Below are positions 32,851 to 45,609 of a stretch of DNA of 64,000 nt, one piece after another. Position numbers and translations under genes: made by a program. The stretch is from the NCBI RefSeq assembly GCF_022201045.2, contig NC_068557.1, positions 20,747,501 to 20,811,500 on the forward strand. The letters are read 5' to 3'. Below the pieces are notes generated by a model. That model did not search any database, had not been told where the DNA came from, and saw only the letters and a list, made by a program, of their open reading frames with translations. Positions within the stretch are counted from its first letter, which is position 1. The number at the start of each line of letters is the position of its first letter. The DNA comes from Citrus sinensis (taxonomy: Eukaryota > Streptophyta > Magnoliopsida > Sapindales > Rutaceae).

Positions 32851-35158
32851 CATATTTTTAAATTACCATTTTATACTAGCCACTGTTATAGAATTTGACA
32901 TAATTTGACATATTTATAAAGTTAATTGATTTTTTTTTGGTCTATATACAAATTTCCTTTAGTTATATCTGCATGTGCTCGAGATGGAATCCCAAACCTT
33001 TTACAACATCATAAGAAATTTAATCGAGTGAACAACCGAGATCCACTGCAATATTGATTGAGATATCAACTTATTCACTTAGTTAATATTAATAAACAAT
33101 CTTTTTATAATGGTGAATGCTTGAGATTAATCACTTAATCTTATCCAAATCGTCCCTGAATGACCATAGTCCATTTGTACCACCAAAAATTATTAAAAAA
33201 AAAAAAAAGATGGAGTCATGAATTAATTATCTTTTTCTTGGATAAGAGGAAATGATTGTCTTTTTCTCAGCTAGTGGCCATTACACGCTACTCAAGTACA
33301 TACTTAGGAGTAGGCAGTGGACACCAATGACACTAAAGAAATTAGAAATTGTTGAGAGTGGTAACGTGTTTCTCTCGAGCTTCTTGATGAATTTGGCAGC
33401 AATCATTCATTTATCTTTAAGTTATGACCGCGGTGAGCTTCATAGTGGATACTTGTCCCTTCTTCACTCTCATAAGTCAAATCCATTATGTGCTTCTTGA
33501 ACCTTGAGAGCAAATACGATGTTTGTGGATGTGATTAACATAACCATCATCCGCAATAACAGGCACTCAAACAAAAAGAAGATTATAAGTTACGATAAAA
33601 GTAATCTAAAAAAACTCAAAAGAAAATCTCTATTTCCTTTGAGCCTTTCACCTGCCAAAGTCCAAGTCAAACCTACTTTGCTTGCATTGTAATAAACCAG
33701 AAGCATAATTTATTTGCATTTCGGATACCCGGAATTTGGATAATACGAAAGTACTCGATATTTTGGGGCCGCTTTTTGGGCCCATTAAATTACCCCTTGT
33801 AGCCGAAGAAGGCCTAGACCCAAAACTACTGTAATTTTTGGAGTCGCTCAGGGTCTTATGTTTACTGGCATATAAAACTGTAATGAATAACTTATCACAA
33901 GTTTGTATCAATTAGCTTTTAGAGTATTCAAATTTTTTACCCCTCAACTTATCTCTTTATCTCCTTTTTTTTTTTTTTCATTTTAACTTGAAATATCTAA
34001 AATACCCATTAAAATTACTTAAATTCTAAATTTTACCTTTTTTTTCTCTCTCTCTCTTCTCTTGTTCTTCCTTACTTTCCTTAATTTTCTCCATTGCCGA
34101 ACACTCATCACAAGTTCACAACAATAGATGTTTTAGATTATACATTGGTACACTTTCCTTTGTTTTCTTCCGTGCCAGCGACACCAACAAGAATTGGCGA
34201 CTCAACAATCTTTCTTCAAAGTTTTTATTATTATTATTTTTTAGTTTGTATTGATTTCATTTATTTATTTTAATGAGTCAATGCTTTTAAATATTTTATG
34301 GAAATGAACAATTCCAACCAAAGAAAATAGGCTTTAGCATTCAAGTGAGTTGTAGTTACAAATATTTGAGGATTATCTGAATAAATTTTCAGAAGAATTC
34401 ATAGGCATAATCACATAAGAAGATGAGACAAAACATGAATTGTTGTGTTAAAAAAAGAAAAAAAAATAAGGGAACTTTTAAAAATAAATAGAGATAATTG
34501 AAAAGTGGGGGCTGTTAAAACAAATTAAAGGAGTTCAAACATCATTTCTCTAACTTTTATCAAATTTAAAAAAAGAGTCGCAAAATATGATTCACTCTTT
34601 TGATCTCTTGGACTGAGAAATTCATGAATCAAATTTGTAATATATATATATATATGTATATACAAGTGGTGCAATGGCAGTGAAATACAACGGGACAAGG
34701 GGCATTTTAGTCCCCTCTAGTAAAATAAGAATGGTCCACCTAAAAGCTTAGCTATCTATTCATCCAAGTTCACAGTTACCCGAATATAGAAAGTTGCAAC
34801 CACAGATAAATGGTTACGCAATGACAGTCGTCATGAGCGACTAATTATTCAACACCTTATTTGGTGTAGCTTGTTACATAGGTCGTGAATGGGAACTTAT
34901 TTTTCATCTGGCTATGTCCATTCGGTAAGGTCGGGTGCAGGAATTAATACCAGCACTACACCCTCACCTATTGAAAAAAAATAAATAAATAAGAGTAACG
35001 ATGTTTGACCCAATCAAATTATGTCGTGTGCCTAATTTTTTAATTAACTTATTAGTTTTCATAATTATACTATTTTTATTTTACTTTATTCTCTTTCTCC
35101 TTAACCATTCTCTCCAGAATAACCATCACCTCTACCATCAATCTTTATCAAAATAAGT
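32850..35158. other. AT-rich intergenic DNA
   Basis: About 2.3 kb with no gene recognised. It contains CT tracts near 34,050, an AT microsatellite near 34,640 and a moderately GC-richer stretch at 33,720-33,860. Open frames of 60-87 codons (for example 33,252-33,500 on + and 33,911-33,648 on -) show no family character. Confidence 0.5.
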
Positions 35159-35860
35159 TAGGGTTGACAAAAAAGTCTGAGCCGAGCGGGCTTTAGGCCC
35201 AGACTGCATCGTCAAGTCATGGATATGGCCCCCAAAATTTAAAGTCATTCATAGTAGGCCCGGTTAAGAGCTTTTACAAAAAGCCCAAGCTCTTTAATTT
35301 ATAAATTAAAAAATAAAATAAAATTTAAAAAAATCATTTTTTATTGAAAGAGTTAAATCTATCGTTCCATTCTTGATTAACATCTTTTTTAATAAACATG
35401 AGTCTTGAGTTTCTGCATAAATTACAATGCATAAACATAATTAACATCTAAAAAACAAATAGTTTAATTTAGAATATGTATACGGAATTCACATATATTT
35501 TACTTTCTTGTAAGAAGAAGAAGAACCAACAACCAATCGAGTCAAATTTTCTCTCCTTTCTCTGCCAATTCGCTTCTCTACAATTCTCAACAATTTTTTT
35601 TTTTTTGTATAATAATAATAATTGCTTAGAAGTCTGGTTGGTTAAAGAGAGCAATTGAGGTGACCGGCCCAGGCCCATTCAAGGGAGCAATTAATATTTT
35701 TTTTGGTTTAGTAATAATAATCATCTTAATTTAAGTATTTTTTTTCTTATGCTTAACTAAAAATTTATTTAACAAAATTTTTGGTAGCGCAAGCTAGGCC
35801 GGAGCCTTGCCCAGGCCCATTCAGGCCCAGCGCCTAGCCCGTTCAAATTGGACCGGCTTT
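35159..35860. mobile_element. Probable non-autonomous hAT element abutting RLP copy A
   Basis: 35,159 begins TAGGGTTGACAAAAAAG, close to the TAGGGGTGGCAA-type end of plant hAT elements. It is followed by cgagccgagcgggc motifs, and cggcccaggcccatt motifs recur at 35,662 and 35,810-35,845 near the other side. The interior is AT-rich. The right end and an 8-bp duplication were not found. RLP-derived sequence begins within a few bases of 35,863, so the element marks the truncation point of the RLP gene. Confidence 0.42.
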
Positions 35861-38164
35861 TCACTTTCACATACGAGATTTTCAGGTAAGATTCCAGATT
35901 CAATAGAAAATCTTGAATTCTTATATTCCTTGGGTATTAGAGGTTGCTCATTTTCAGGAAAACTTCCTCCCTCAGTTGGTAATCTTACTAAGCTCAACTA
36001 TATATACCTTTCTGGTAATGATTTTTCGGGTGAGCTGCCTGCTTTCCTACGAAAACTCGCTTCTTTGAAAACACTAGAAATCATTTTATGCAACTTCTCA
36101 GGCGAAGTTCCGAATTCACTTGGTAACCTTACGCAGCTGAATTCTTTAACAATTTCTCAAACAAAATTTTCTGAACAAAACTCTTATTCGTTGTCTTGGA
36201 TCCCTAAACTTAACCAACTCACCTATTTGGACCTTTCAGTGGGCAACTTAACTGGTGAGATCTTATGTCTGCTCTCGAATCTAACACAACTTACTCAATT
36301 AAATTTGACTCTTAACCAGCTAACTGGTCCAATCCCATTTTGCTTGATGAACCTGAACAAATTATCAACTCTGTACTTACAACATAATCAACTGACAGGG
36401 CATATTCCAGTTGAAATTAGAAAGCTAACTCAATTGCAGATTGTGCGTTTGGCGGAGAATCAATTGGAAGGTTCTGTTCCTAGCTCTATTTTTGAACTAA
36501 GGAATCTTCAAGCGCTTGACCTTTCCAACAACAATTTGAGTGGCACAGTGGATCTGAACATGCTCCTTCTTAACTTGAAATCTTTAACAGCATTAGTTCT
36601 CTCGTCAAACAAGTTGTCATTGCTCACTAGAGCCACTCTCAATACCAATTTGCCAAATTTCACTGTGATAGGATTCAATTCATGCAACCTTAGTGAGTTC
36701 CCATATTTTTTGCACAACCAAGATGAATTAGTTTCTCTGGATCTTTCCTCTAACAAGATAGCTGGCCAAGTACCCCAATGGTTTTTAAATGTAAGCACAA
36801 AGAGTTTGGAATATTTGAACTTTTCTGACAACCTATTGTCGGGATTCGGGCAGGATCTCCTTGTTCTTCCATGGTCTAAAATGAATACTTTAGACCTTGG
36901 GTTTAATAAGCTCCAGGGACCGCTCCCCGTTCCGTCGTCAGTGTCAATCTATTCCTATCTAGTTTCAAACAATCAGTTGACAGGGGAAATTTCAATCCAA
37001 ATATGGCAGTTTGAATGGTCTTCAAGCTCTTGATTTGTCTTACAACAACTTAAGTGGCATGCTCCCAGAATGTTTGGGTAATTTCAGTGTTGAGTTGTCA
37101 GCACTAAAACTGCAAGCTAACAACTTTTATAGAATCGTCCCTCAAACCTTTATGAACGGAACAAATCTGATGATGATTGATTTTAGCAACAATTCATTGC
37201 AAGGAAGAGTACCTAAATCTCTACCCAATTGTGTGAAGCTAAAATTTCTTAATCTCGGGGATAACTAAATCACTGATGTCTTCCCTTCTTGGTTGGGAAC
37301 TCTTCCTGAACTAGAGGCTCTCATTTTGAAATTCAACAACTTTCATGGAGAAATAGAGGAACCTCAAACAGGTTTTGAGTTTCCCAAGCTGCGCATCATT
37401 GATCTCTCTCACAACAGGTTTACAGGTAATCTTCCGTCAAAGCACTTCCACTGTTGGAATGCCATGAAAGATATCAACGCAAGTAAGCTAACATATTTGC
37501 AGGTTAAACTCCTGCCGTATGATGTACTTGGGTTTACCTACTATGGTTATGCTGATTACTCACTAACAATGAGTAACAAAGGCACAGAGATAGAATATCT
37601 CAAGCTGTCAAATTTGATCGCAGCAATTATTATCTCGGACAAAAATTTTGTTGGAGAGATTCCAACATCAATCTCCAGTCTAAAGGGGCTTCGGACTCTT
37701 AGCCTTTCCAACAACAATCTCCGAGGGTACATTCCATCAACTTTCAATAACCTAACGGTCATAGAGTCATGAGACCTCTCTAGTAACAAGCTCACAGGAC
37801 AAAAGCTCACATCCCTTGCATTCTTTGATGTGTCACACAACCATCTTAGGGGAGCAATACCACAAGGGACGCAGTTCAGCACATTCACAAATGATTGGTT
37901 TGCTGGAAATCCAGGATTGTGTGGAGAACCTTTGTCTAGAAAATGTGGAAACTCTGAGGCCTCACCAGTAGAAGATGATCCACCCTCAGAATCTGTACTC
38001 GCATTTGGCTGGAAGATAGTTCTAGCAGGGTATGCAAGTGGGACAATAATAGGAGTAGTACTTGGGCACATCTTCTGCACAAGAAAGTATGAATGGCTTA
38101 TAAAGACTTTTCGATTGCACCCGGAAAGTAGTGGAAGGAGGAGGAGACATACGCACATAATGTA
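35861..38164 (+). pseudogene. RLP copy A, 5'-truncated LRR receptor-like protein
   Basis: This is the remains of a plasma-membrane LRR receptor-like protein of the Cf/HcrVf type (extracellular leucine-rich repeats, one membrane helix, short basic tail, no kinase). Homology to copies C, E and F starts at about 35,863, in the middle of the LRR domain; signal peptide and N-cap are absent. Repeats of the type LTQLNLTLNQLTGPIP run to 37,000. An extra G near 37,005 (copy F reads AAATATGCAG) shifts the frame. TAA at 37,266 replaces CAA and TGA at 37,770 replaces TTA, and 18 bp are missing at about 37,804. After the last repeat comes the C-cap (NPGLCGEPLSRKC), an acidic stretch, the membrane helix (FGWKIVLAGYASGTIIGVVL) and a basic tail ending at 38,164. 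Body and 3' flank are nearest to copy F. Confidence 0.9.
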
Positions 38165-38760
38165 ATTAATTAGATTTTATTTATTTATTTTATGAATTAC
38201 TCTGTAAAGACTTTAAAAATCATGTAGAAATTTTTTTTTTCTTCCAATTTCAATAAATCTCTTTATATTACCGTACTATTATTATGATTTCACACTTAGA
38301 GCCCATTTGAAATTATTTTTGAGAGATTTAAAGGTGATTTAAAAAAATTAAAAGTTAATTTTGGCGTTTGATAAATTTGTTTAAAAATCATTTTCAACAA
38401 AATCACCTTATCCTGTGACAGAGAGTAGCTTTTCAAAATCTGATTTTAAAAATCAGTTTTATACTTAAACAATTTCATATATATCCTAATATATGTTATA
38501 AAAATTCAAAATTATCTTTTATTCAATTAGGAAATAAAATCATTACATTTAAAGAAATTGTTATCATTTTGAATTATATTGAGATAACAAAATAAATACG
38601 GTTAATTTGTTTTAGCTACGAATTATTCTATATGCACATAAAATATTACTATATACACATGTTATTATAAAATAAATGCAAGGGTAAATAAATTTTATAA
38701 CTTTATGTCTAATTAAATCATTTGTATTCATACAATAATTTACCAAATATAATTTACTAC
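38165..38760. repeat. 3' flank of copy A, duplicated after copy F
   Basis: This is closely similar to 57,996-58,560: both contain gagcccatttgaaattattt followed by gagagatttaaaggtgattt and the later aaataaatgca block. The duplication unit that produced copies A and F therefore includes at least 550 bp downstream of the gene. Confidence 0.75.
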
Positions 38761-38764
38761 TTAA

Positions 38765-39105
38765 CTATTATTATTATTAAATTTTATTAACTTTATTATT
38801 TCAGTTACTATTAATTATTGTTATTATTATTTTTATTAATATTATCATTATTAACATTTATTATTATTAATATTATTATTATATTTTATTAACTTTATTA
38901 TTTTAGTTATTATTAATTACTATTAATATTATCATTATTAACATTTATTATTAAATTTTATTAACTTTATTATTTTAATTACTATTAATTATTGTTATTA
39001 TTATTTTTATTATTAACAATAAAAATAATGATAAAAATAATAATTAATAAAAATAATTAATTTATCATTATTAACAATATTATCATTATTGTTGTTGTTA
39101 TTATA
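38765..39105. repeat. (ATT)-rich tandem repeat tract
   Basis: Low-complexity ATT sequence with a recurring unit, attttattaactttattatt followed by ttagttattattaatta. The unit appears three times (about 38,780, 38,882 and 38,955) and is followed by a partly palindromic end. Copy F lacks it at the corresponding place, so it marks the boundary of the shared flank. Confidence 0.6.
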
Positions 39106-39884
39106 TAAAAGTGACGTTGAGATATTGAAGGAAATTAAATATGGTAATATTCAATTTTTGCTCCCAGAATTGTAGCAGTGGCTTCTCTTTTTCTTTTTCT
39201 TTTATTCTTCTTGCTCTTGATTTTCTCTGCAATTTGTGCGACTGCCTTCTTTTCTCTCTTTTTTTTTTTTTTCTTCTTGGCTCCAATTCCCTCCGGCTGC
39301 CCTATTCACTTTTCTTTTTATATTGTAGCGCCCTAAATCCTCACATGGAAAGGAAAGAAAAACAAAAGCCCGGCCGCCACTTTAGTTCATGCATGCTTAA
39401 CTTGAACAATTAATTGGCCAATTTGCAAAGCCAAAGCCCATCAGGTGAATCATTCAAATTGCCAATTAATTCTTTAATGCTCCCCCACGTGCTTGCCATA
39501 TTTGTCAACTAAATATTCAAAGCTTCTTGCACGTGTTGCATGCATGATGATTAAATTCAATCCTCCTTGATTTGGTTTTTTCTTTTTTTTTCTTTTTTTT
39601 CCACATTATTTCTATTATACTCCAATTTGTTTCCTCTTTTCATTTCTTTTCACTTAAATATTTCCAATATTCCTACAATGACAAAATATATAAAAAAATA
39701 AGATAAAAATTAATATAATAAAATATAATTTAATATAAAATTAAGTTATGAAAATATTAAAATAATAAATAAATTATGAGCACATCAAAAGCCAAGACTA
39801 ACAATGAGAGAAGGGAACACGTGCTTCACGAATGGCAAGTGAATGGATACGAAAAACATATATCGAATTATGTTTTTTTCCAAT
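39106..39884. other. Intergenic DNA with CT tracts
   Basis: Long pyrimidine tracts lie at about 39,180-39,280 and 39,575-39,640. Between them is a non-repetitive stretch with cacgtg at 39,486 and gcacgtgttgcatgcatg at 39,529. No gene was recognised. Confidence 0.5.
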
Positions 39885-40258
39885 TCGAAAAACACGTGGT
39901 CTGCGGCTCGTTTGGGTGGAAGAGAGTTGTGATTGAAAAACACGTGGTCTGCGGCTCCCACGAGGGAAACAATTCAACACATTTGAGACTTTTTCGTTTG
40001 ATGGAAATCCAGGATTGTGCGGAGAACCTTTGCCAAAACAATGTGAAAGGCCTGAGGCTCCATCAGATAAAGACTCACATTCAGAATATGTTGTATTCGC
40101 ATTTAGGTAGAAGACAGTTGTGATTGGATATGTAAGTGGGCCAAAAGTCGGAATGGTTCTTGGCCACATCTTCAGCAGAAGAAAGTATGAATGGCTCAAA
40201 AACACTTTTCGACCGCAACAGAAAACTAATGGGAGGAAGAGGAGATGCAGGCAATGAA
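39885..40258 (+). pseudogene. RLP copy B, 3' fragment with scrambled 5' border
   Basis: From about 39,963 the sequence matches the end of copy D (48,010 onwards): the C-cap NPGLCGEPLPKQC, acidic spacer, membrane helix and basic tail ending at 40,258. TAG at about 40,109 replaces the Trp codon of the GWK motif. Before it, 39,887-39,909 and 39,935-39,957 are identical 23-bp copies around GAAAAACACGTGGTCTGCGG. The 25 bases between them resemble the membrane-helix coding segment of the same gene family. This is rearranged junction DNA; the fragment cannot encode a receptor. Confidence 0.82.
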
Positions 40259-40424
40259 TGTAATTAGCGTTACTTGGTGTAGAATCCAGACTCGATCACG
40301 AGCTTCAATAAATCTCTTACTATGCTATCCTATTATTTGATACTCAATATAAATACTGATAATAAAAAATTTATACGTATTCAATTTTGTTGTAAACCAA
40401 GTGAGCATTCAAAAAAATTACGCA

Positions 40425-40989
40425 ATGCATCGTAGCCACAAGATAAAACAAACTTCTCAGTTTCCACACAAAATCATTTGAAGGGAAGCACTACCCTGAC
40501 AAATGCTTTCCGTTGAATAATACCATACGGAACAGGCGCAGATCATCGAGATGAGAATTGAGCATGGGTTAAGGTCCATTTTTACTTTGTAGCCTTGTAG
40601 GTCACCTACATATATTTACCGTAGAATATTTAATAACCAAAACAACAAATAACTTTAATTTTTAAAGCCTGTTAATTCTTATTTTAATTTAAAATATCTA
40701 AAATAACTTTAATTTTTGAATTTTACCATTTCTTTTCTCTCTCCTCTCTCTCATTCTCCACCACTTTCTTTCCTCTTCATTTTCATTAAATATTAAAGAT
40801 TAATACACTTTCTTTCATTGTCTTTTTTTTTTTTTTGTGTATGGATGAGAGCAATAATTTTGCATCATCAAACAGTTCATTTCTACCCAAATCGTAATTA
40901 TCAACAAAAGTGACAAGAGCAGAAACATGATTTAGAATCTTGATCATATCCTCATTCTCTTGATCATATCCTCATTCTCTTGATCATAA
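40425..40989. repeat. 5' flank of copy C, duplicated before copy E
   Basis: This matches 49,385-49,925 nearly base for base (for example TTCCGTTGAATAATACCATA and GGATGAGAGCAATAATT). Just before the solo LTR, a tcctcattctcttgatcata unit is tandemly repeated here but not in the copy E flank. Confidence 0.8.
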
Positions 40990-41444
40990 TGTTGCGGATC
41001 GCCCAATTCGCTAGCCCAATTGCCCCAATTTCGGGCTAGAGAGCCAACACAAGGCCAAGAGTGCTAGCTTGGCCCAATTCCGGAAGGTTCTAGGCAACTC
41101 TAGCACATGTGAACATGTAAATATTCTAGAATACTTTATACAATTCCAGCACATGCAAATAGCTAGGAAATTGTAAAATACTCTAGAGTTTGACCAAGTT
41201 TGGCAAAGTTAGGTAAAGTTAGGCAAAATTAGGCAAAGTTAGGCAAAGCCTCCCCTATAAATATGGGATGGCATTAAGCATTTGTATCCAACAAGCATTG
41301 TAATCTCTCTTTGTGCAATACAAGTTTCTTTGGCTCAATTGCTCTCTTCTCTTGTTCGAGAATCTCTAGGCTTACTTAGTAACATTCGGCAAAGTTGTTT
41401 AAATGCCGCACGGGTTAACTGCGCAAAACACTCATCCCGTGACA
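40990..41444 (+). mobile_element. Solo LTR (455 bp) upstream of RLP copy C
   Basis: The insertion starts TGTTGCGGATCGCCC and ends CATCCCGTGACA, so it has the TG...CA ends of an LTR. ATAA stands on both sides (40,986-40,989 and 41,445-41,448). The duplicated flank before copy E reads through without it (cttgatcataagcagctcac near 49,922). Inside are a TATAAAT box near 41,257 and a run of short tandem aggcaaagtt units before it. No reverse transcriptase is nearby. Superfamily unknown. Confidence 0.85.
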
Positions 41445-41620
41445 ATAAGCTCACAAGCATAAGATTTCTTAATTTCCACAAACGACTTTGACTTGGAGCG
41501 CTTTTCCTGATACCACATACTCATACATCCTACTGGATAAAACTTCTCAATTTCCACAAATCAATTGACTCGGAGAAATTAAAAATCCCAAGAATTATTT
41601 TACAAAACCTGCAGGTTGCC

Positions 41621-41628
41621 TATATAAA
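41621..41628 (+). promoter_or_regulatory. TATA box of RLP copy C
   Basis: TATATAAA stands 90 bases before the ATG at 41,711, inside a stretch identical to that before copy E. The spacing suits a plant core promoter. Confidence 0.65.
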
Positions 41629-41710
41629 GGCAACGCTGTTTTACTACCATGCACGCATGCAATAAAAGCAAAATCACTTAAAGCCATTTTAGAATTCCTG
41701 TTGAGACGTA

Positions 41711-44700
41711 ATGGGGTTATCTTTAACTTTCTTCACATTTAGACATTTAGTTTGTTTTTCCTTCTTAATATTTCATCTTGCAATTGCTCACTTCATTTCT
41801 TCTATTCAGCCACTCTGCCATGACCATGAGCGTTCTGCCTTGTTGAATTTCAAGGAAAGTCTTGTCATTAATCAGACTGCTTCTTCTTATCCTTCTGCTT
41901 ATCCCAAGGTTGCATCATGGAAGCTGGATGAAAAAGATAGAGACTGCTGCTCATGGGACGGTGTCAAATGCGATGAAGACACTGGCCATGTTGTGGAGCT
42001 CGATCTTGCTAGCAGTTGCCTCTATGGTTCTATCAACTCTACCAGCAGTCTCTTTCAGCTTGTCCATCTGCAACGGCTTAGTCTCTTCGATAACAACTTC
42101 AATTTCTCTGAAATCCCTTCTGAAATCTTAAACTTTTCAAGGCTGACCCATTTAAATCTCTCTGAGTCTTATTTTTCTGGTCAAATACCGGCAGAGTTGC
42201 TAGAGCTTTCCAATTTAGAGGTCCTTGATCTATCATTTAATAATTTTGATAATTTTTTTCTTAAGCTCCAAAAGCCAGGTCTAGCAACTCTAGCCGAAAA
42301 TTTAACCAACCTGGTACTTAATCTTATCAATGTCAACATTTCTTCAACAGTTCCTCATACTTTGGCAAATTTATCTTCTTTGTGTATCTTGTCTATCAGT
42401 GGATGCGGTTTGCAAGGTGAATTTCCCCAAGAGATTTTCCAGTTACCCAACCTTCAATTCCTTGGTGTGATGAAGAACCCAAATCTCACTGGATATTTGC
42501 CACAATTTCAGAAAAGCAGTCTCCTTGAAGATTTGAGACTTTCATACACGAGATTTTCAGGTAAGATTCCAGATTCAATAGAAAATCTTGAATCTTTATC
42601 TTACCTAGGTATTAGTGACTGCTCCTTTATAGGAAAAATTCCATCTTCACTTTTTAACCTTACCAAGCTCGAACATCTATACCTTTCTGGTAATAGATTC
42701 TTGGATGAGTTGCCTACCTCCATTGGAAATCTTGCTTCTTTGAAAGCTCTAGAAATTAGCTCATTCAATTTCTCTAGTACACTTCAGGCTTCACTTGGTA
42801 ATCTTACCCAACTTGATTCATTAACAATTTCAAATAGCAATTTTTCTCGTCTAATGTCTAGTTCGTTGTCTTGGCTCACTAATCTTAACCAACTCACTTC
42901 TTTGAACTTTCCCTACTGCAACTTAAATAATGAGATCCCGTTTGGGATCTCCAACCTAACACAGCTTACTGCTTTAGATTTGAGTTACAACCAATTAACT
43001 GGTCCAATCCCATATTCGTTGATGAAGCTTAAAAAAGTGTCCTCTCTTTTGTTGGGATTTAATCAACTGAGTGGTCGTATTCCAGTTGAAATTAGTAACC
43101 TAACTCAACTGCAGTCTCTGCAATTATCATCGAATCAATTGGAAGGCTCTGTTCCAAGCTCTATCTTTGAGCTTAGGAATCTTTAAACGCTTGACCTTTC
43201 CTTCAACAGTCTCAATGGCACAGTGGATCTAAACATGCTCTTTCTTAGCTTCAAACGTTTAAAAGCATTAGTTCTCTCGTCAAATAAAATGTCACTGCTC
43301 ACTAGTAGTAGTACCACTTCTAGTACCAATATGCAGAAATTGAAGGTACTAGGATTGAGATCATGCAACCTTAGCGAGTTCCCATCTTTTTGGCACAACC
43401 AAGACCAATTGATATAACTGGATCTTTCCTTTAACAAGATAGCTAGAAAAATACCTGAATGGTTGTTCAGTGCAGGTACAAATAGTTTGGAATATTTGAA
43501 CCTTTCTTACAATCTATTGATGGACTTCGAGCACAATCTCCGTGTTCTTCCATGGAATTCTCTTGGAGAGTTAGACCTTAGGTTTAATAAGCTGCAAGGA
43601 CCACTCCCAGTTCCATCAGTGTCCATCTATTCCTATCTAGTTTCCAACAATCAGCTGACGGGGGAAATTCCACCGTGGATATGCAGTTTGAATGGTCTTT
43701 ACGTTCTTGATTTGTCTAACAATAGCTTAACGGGCATGCTACCAGAATGTTTGGGCAATTTCAGTGCTGAGTTTTCAGTATTAAAATTGCAAGGTAACAA
43801 CTTTCATGGAAGCATTCCTCAGACCTTCATGAACGGAACAAATCTGGCGATGATTGATTTAAGCAACAATTCATTGCAAGGACGAGTGCCTAGTTCTCTG
43901 GCCAATTGTGTGAAGCTAAGATATCTTAATCTTGGGGAGAATCAGATCACTGATATATTCCCTTTGATGTTGGGAATTCTTCCAGAGTTAGAGGTTCTCG
44001 TCTTGAAATATAATCACTTTCACGGAGTCATAGAGGAGCCCAAAACATGCTTTGAGTTTGTCAAGTTGCGCATCATTGATCTCTCTCATAATAGATTTGC
44101 AGGCAATCTTCCGTCAAAGTACTTCGAATGTTGGAGTGCCATGAAAGATGTCAATGCAAGCAAGCTCACATATATGCATGAAACATCAACCCCGGAATCT
44201 ACCGGATTTAACTATTATACTGTCGGTAGGCCGACAAATGTAATTTTTGATTACTCACTAACATTGAGTAATAAAGGCACAGAGATGGTATTCGAGAAGC
44301 TCTCAAATTTCATCACAGCAGTTATTCTCTCCAACAACAATTTTGTGGGAGAGATTCCATCATCAATAGCCAATTTAAAGGGGCTTCGGACTCTCAACCT
44401 TTCCAGCAACAATCTCGAAGGTCACATTCCATCATCTTTGAGTAACCTAACAGTGCTAGAGTCACTTGACCTTTCTAATAACAAGCTCTCAGGACAAATT
44501 CCTCATCAACTTGGAGAGCTGACGACACTGGAAGTCTTTAGCGTGTTGCATAACCATCTCACAGGACCAATACCCCACGAAAAACAATTCCTCACATTTG
44601 ACAATGGTTCGTTCAATGGAAATCCCGGATTGTGTGGACAACCTTTGTCAAAAAATTGTGAAGAAAACTCTGAGGCTTTACCATCAAAAGGAGCTCCGCA

Positions 44701-44893
44701 CTCAGAATTTCTATTTGCATTTGGCTGGAAGACAGTTCTCATTGGATATGCAAGTGGAACAATAATAGGAGTGGTAGTGGGCCACATCTTCAGCACAAGA
44801 AAGTATGAATGGCTTGCCAAGACTTTTCGCCTGCCATCGAAAAGTAATGGAAGGAGGAGGAGGAGGAGGAGGATGGGGAGACTTAGGCAATGA
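41711..44893 (+). pseudogene. RLP copy C, full-length with two internal stops
   Basis: This is a single-frame LRR receptor-like protein gene of about 1,060 codons, interrupted by TAA at 43,184-43,186 and TAA at 43,415-43,417. At both places copy E has sense codons. It has a signal peptide (hydrophobic residues 5-30), an LRR N-cap (CHDHERSALLNFKESL, then CCSWDGVKC), repeats such as LTQLTALDLSYNQLTGPIP, an island region, the C-cap NPGLCGQPLSKNC, an acidic spacer, a membrane helix (FGWKTVLIGYASGTIIGVVV) and a basic Arg-rich tail ending at 44,893. The promoter and start are the same as in copy E. Unless the stops are read through or are assembly errors, only a secreted 491-residue N-terminal piece could be made. 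Family role (known): pathogen or peptide recognition with SOBIR1-type kinases. Confidence 0.92.
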
Positions 44894-45609
44894 ATGTAGT
44901 TAGTGTTTATTTTCTCCTTTTTCAAAAGGAGCTACATACTGTAGCCACTGAATGATGTGCTTTAATTTTCTTTTTCCTTATCTCCTAAGTTTAATAATAA
45001 ATCTCTTATTAATATGCATGTTTTTAATGCAAGTTGCTAATAATTTGTTCTTGGCAACTTTACCTTCAGGACAGTGCACAGGCAAATATGAATTGATTGG
45101 CTGCTTCCTCATCGTCTTTTTTATTTTTCTCTTCACTACCTTAATACTATCTTGATTTGATTGGATGATCATGTCTTTAAATTAACACAATTTACACTAA
45201 AAGGATTAGTGTAGCACTAACTTGAAACGATACATGACCTTGAAAAATTTCAGATGAGGTCTTTGCAATTGGCATCAGCTCATAGGTCTGGGAACTTTTT
45301 GCTTTTTTCTTTTCATAATTTCCTTTCTCTTGTTTTCTGGGGAATTAACCTCGAATTTAGTCAAAGAATCGCTCAAAATTACAAATCAATTTCCTCAAGG
45401 AGAGTTCTCTAGCGATTCAAATAGAATAAAGTTTTTGAGTTTTGAAGCATCAAGCGAAATCAAGATCTAGCTTGTACGTTGATTTACCAATTATCATATG
45501 GGCTAGGGGTGCCAAAAAACTACAATAAAATAAGATAAAACCAAAGATAGTTGCCGCACTAGCACAGAAACAGAATCATTAAGATAAAAAATGATTTTTT
45601 ATTTTACTT
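44894..45609. other. 3' flank of copy C
   Basis: 44,930-45,080 resembles the flank after copy E (53,460-53,610), sharing gctaataatttg and ttcttggcaacttt. The remainder shows no gene. Confidence 0.55.

Noticed and set aside
33252..33911. Open frames of 62-87 codons on both strands
   Set aside because: No family features, mutually overlapping, and typical in length for chance frames in this composition.
35807..35860. In-frame extension of RLP copy A into the transposon-like segment
   Set aside because: The frame opens with TTG and not ATG, and the extension has no LRR character. No transposon-supplied start codon is claimed.
41282..41491. 69-codon frame upstream of RLP copy C
   Set aside because: It lies mostly inside the solo LTR and crosses its right border, so it is accidental.
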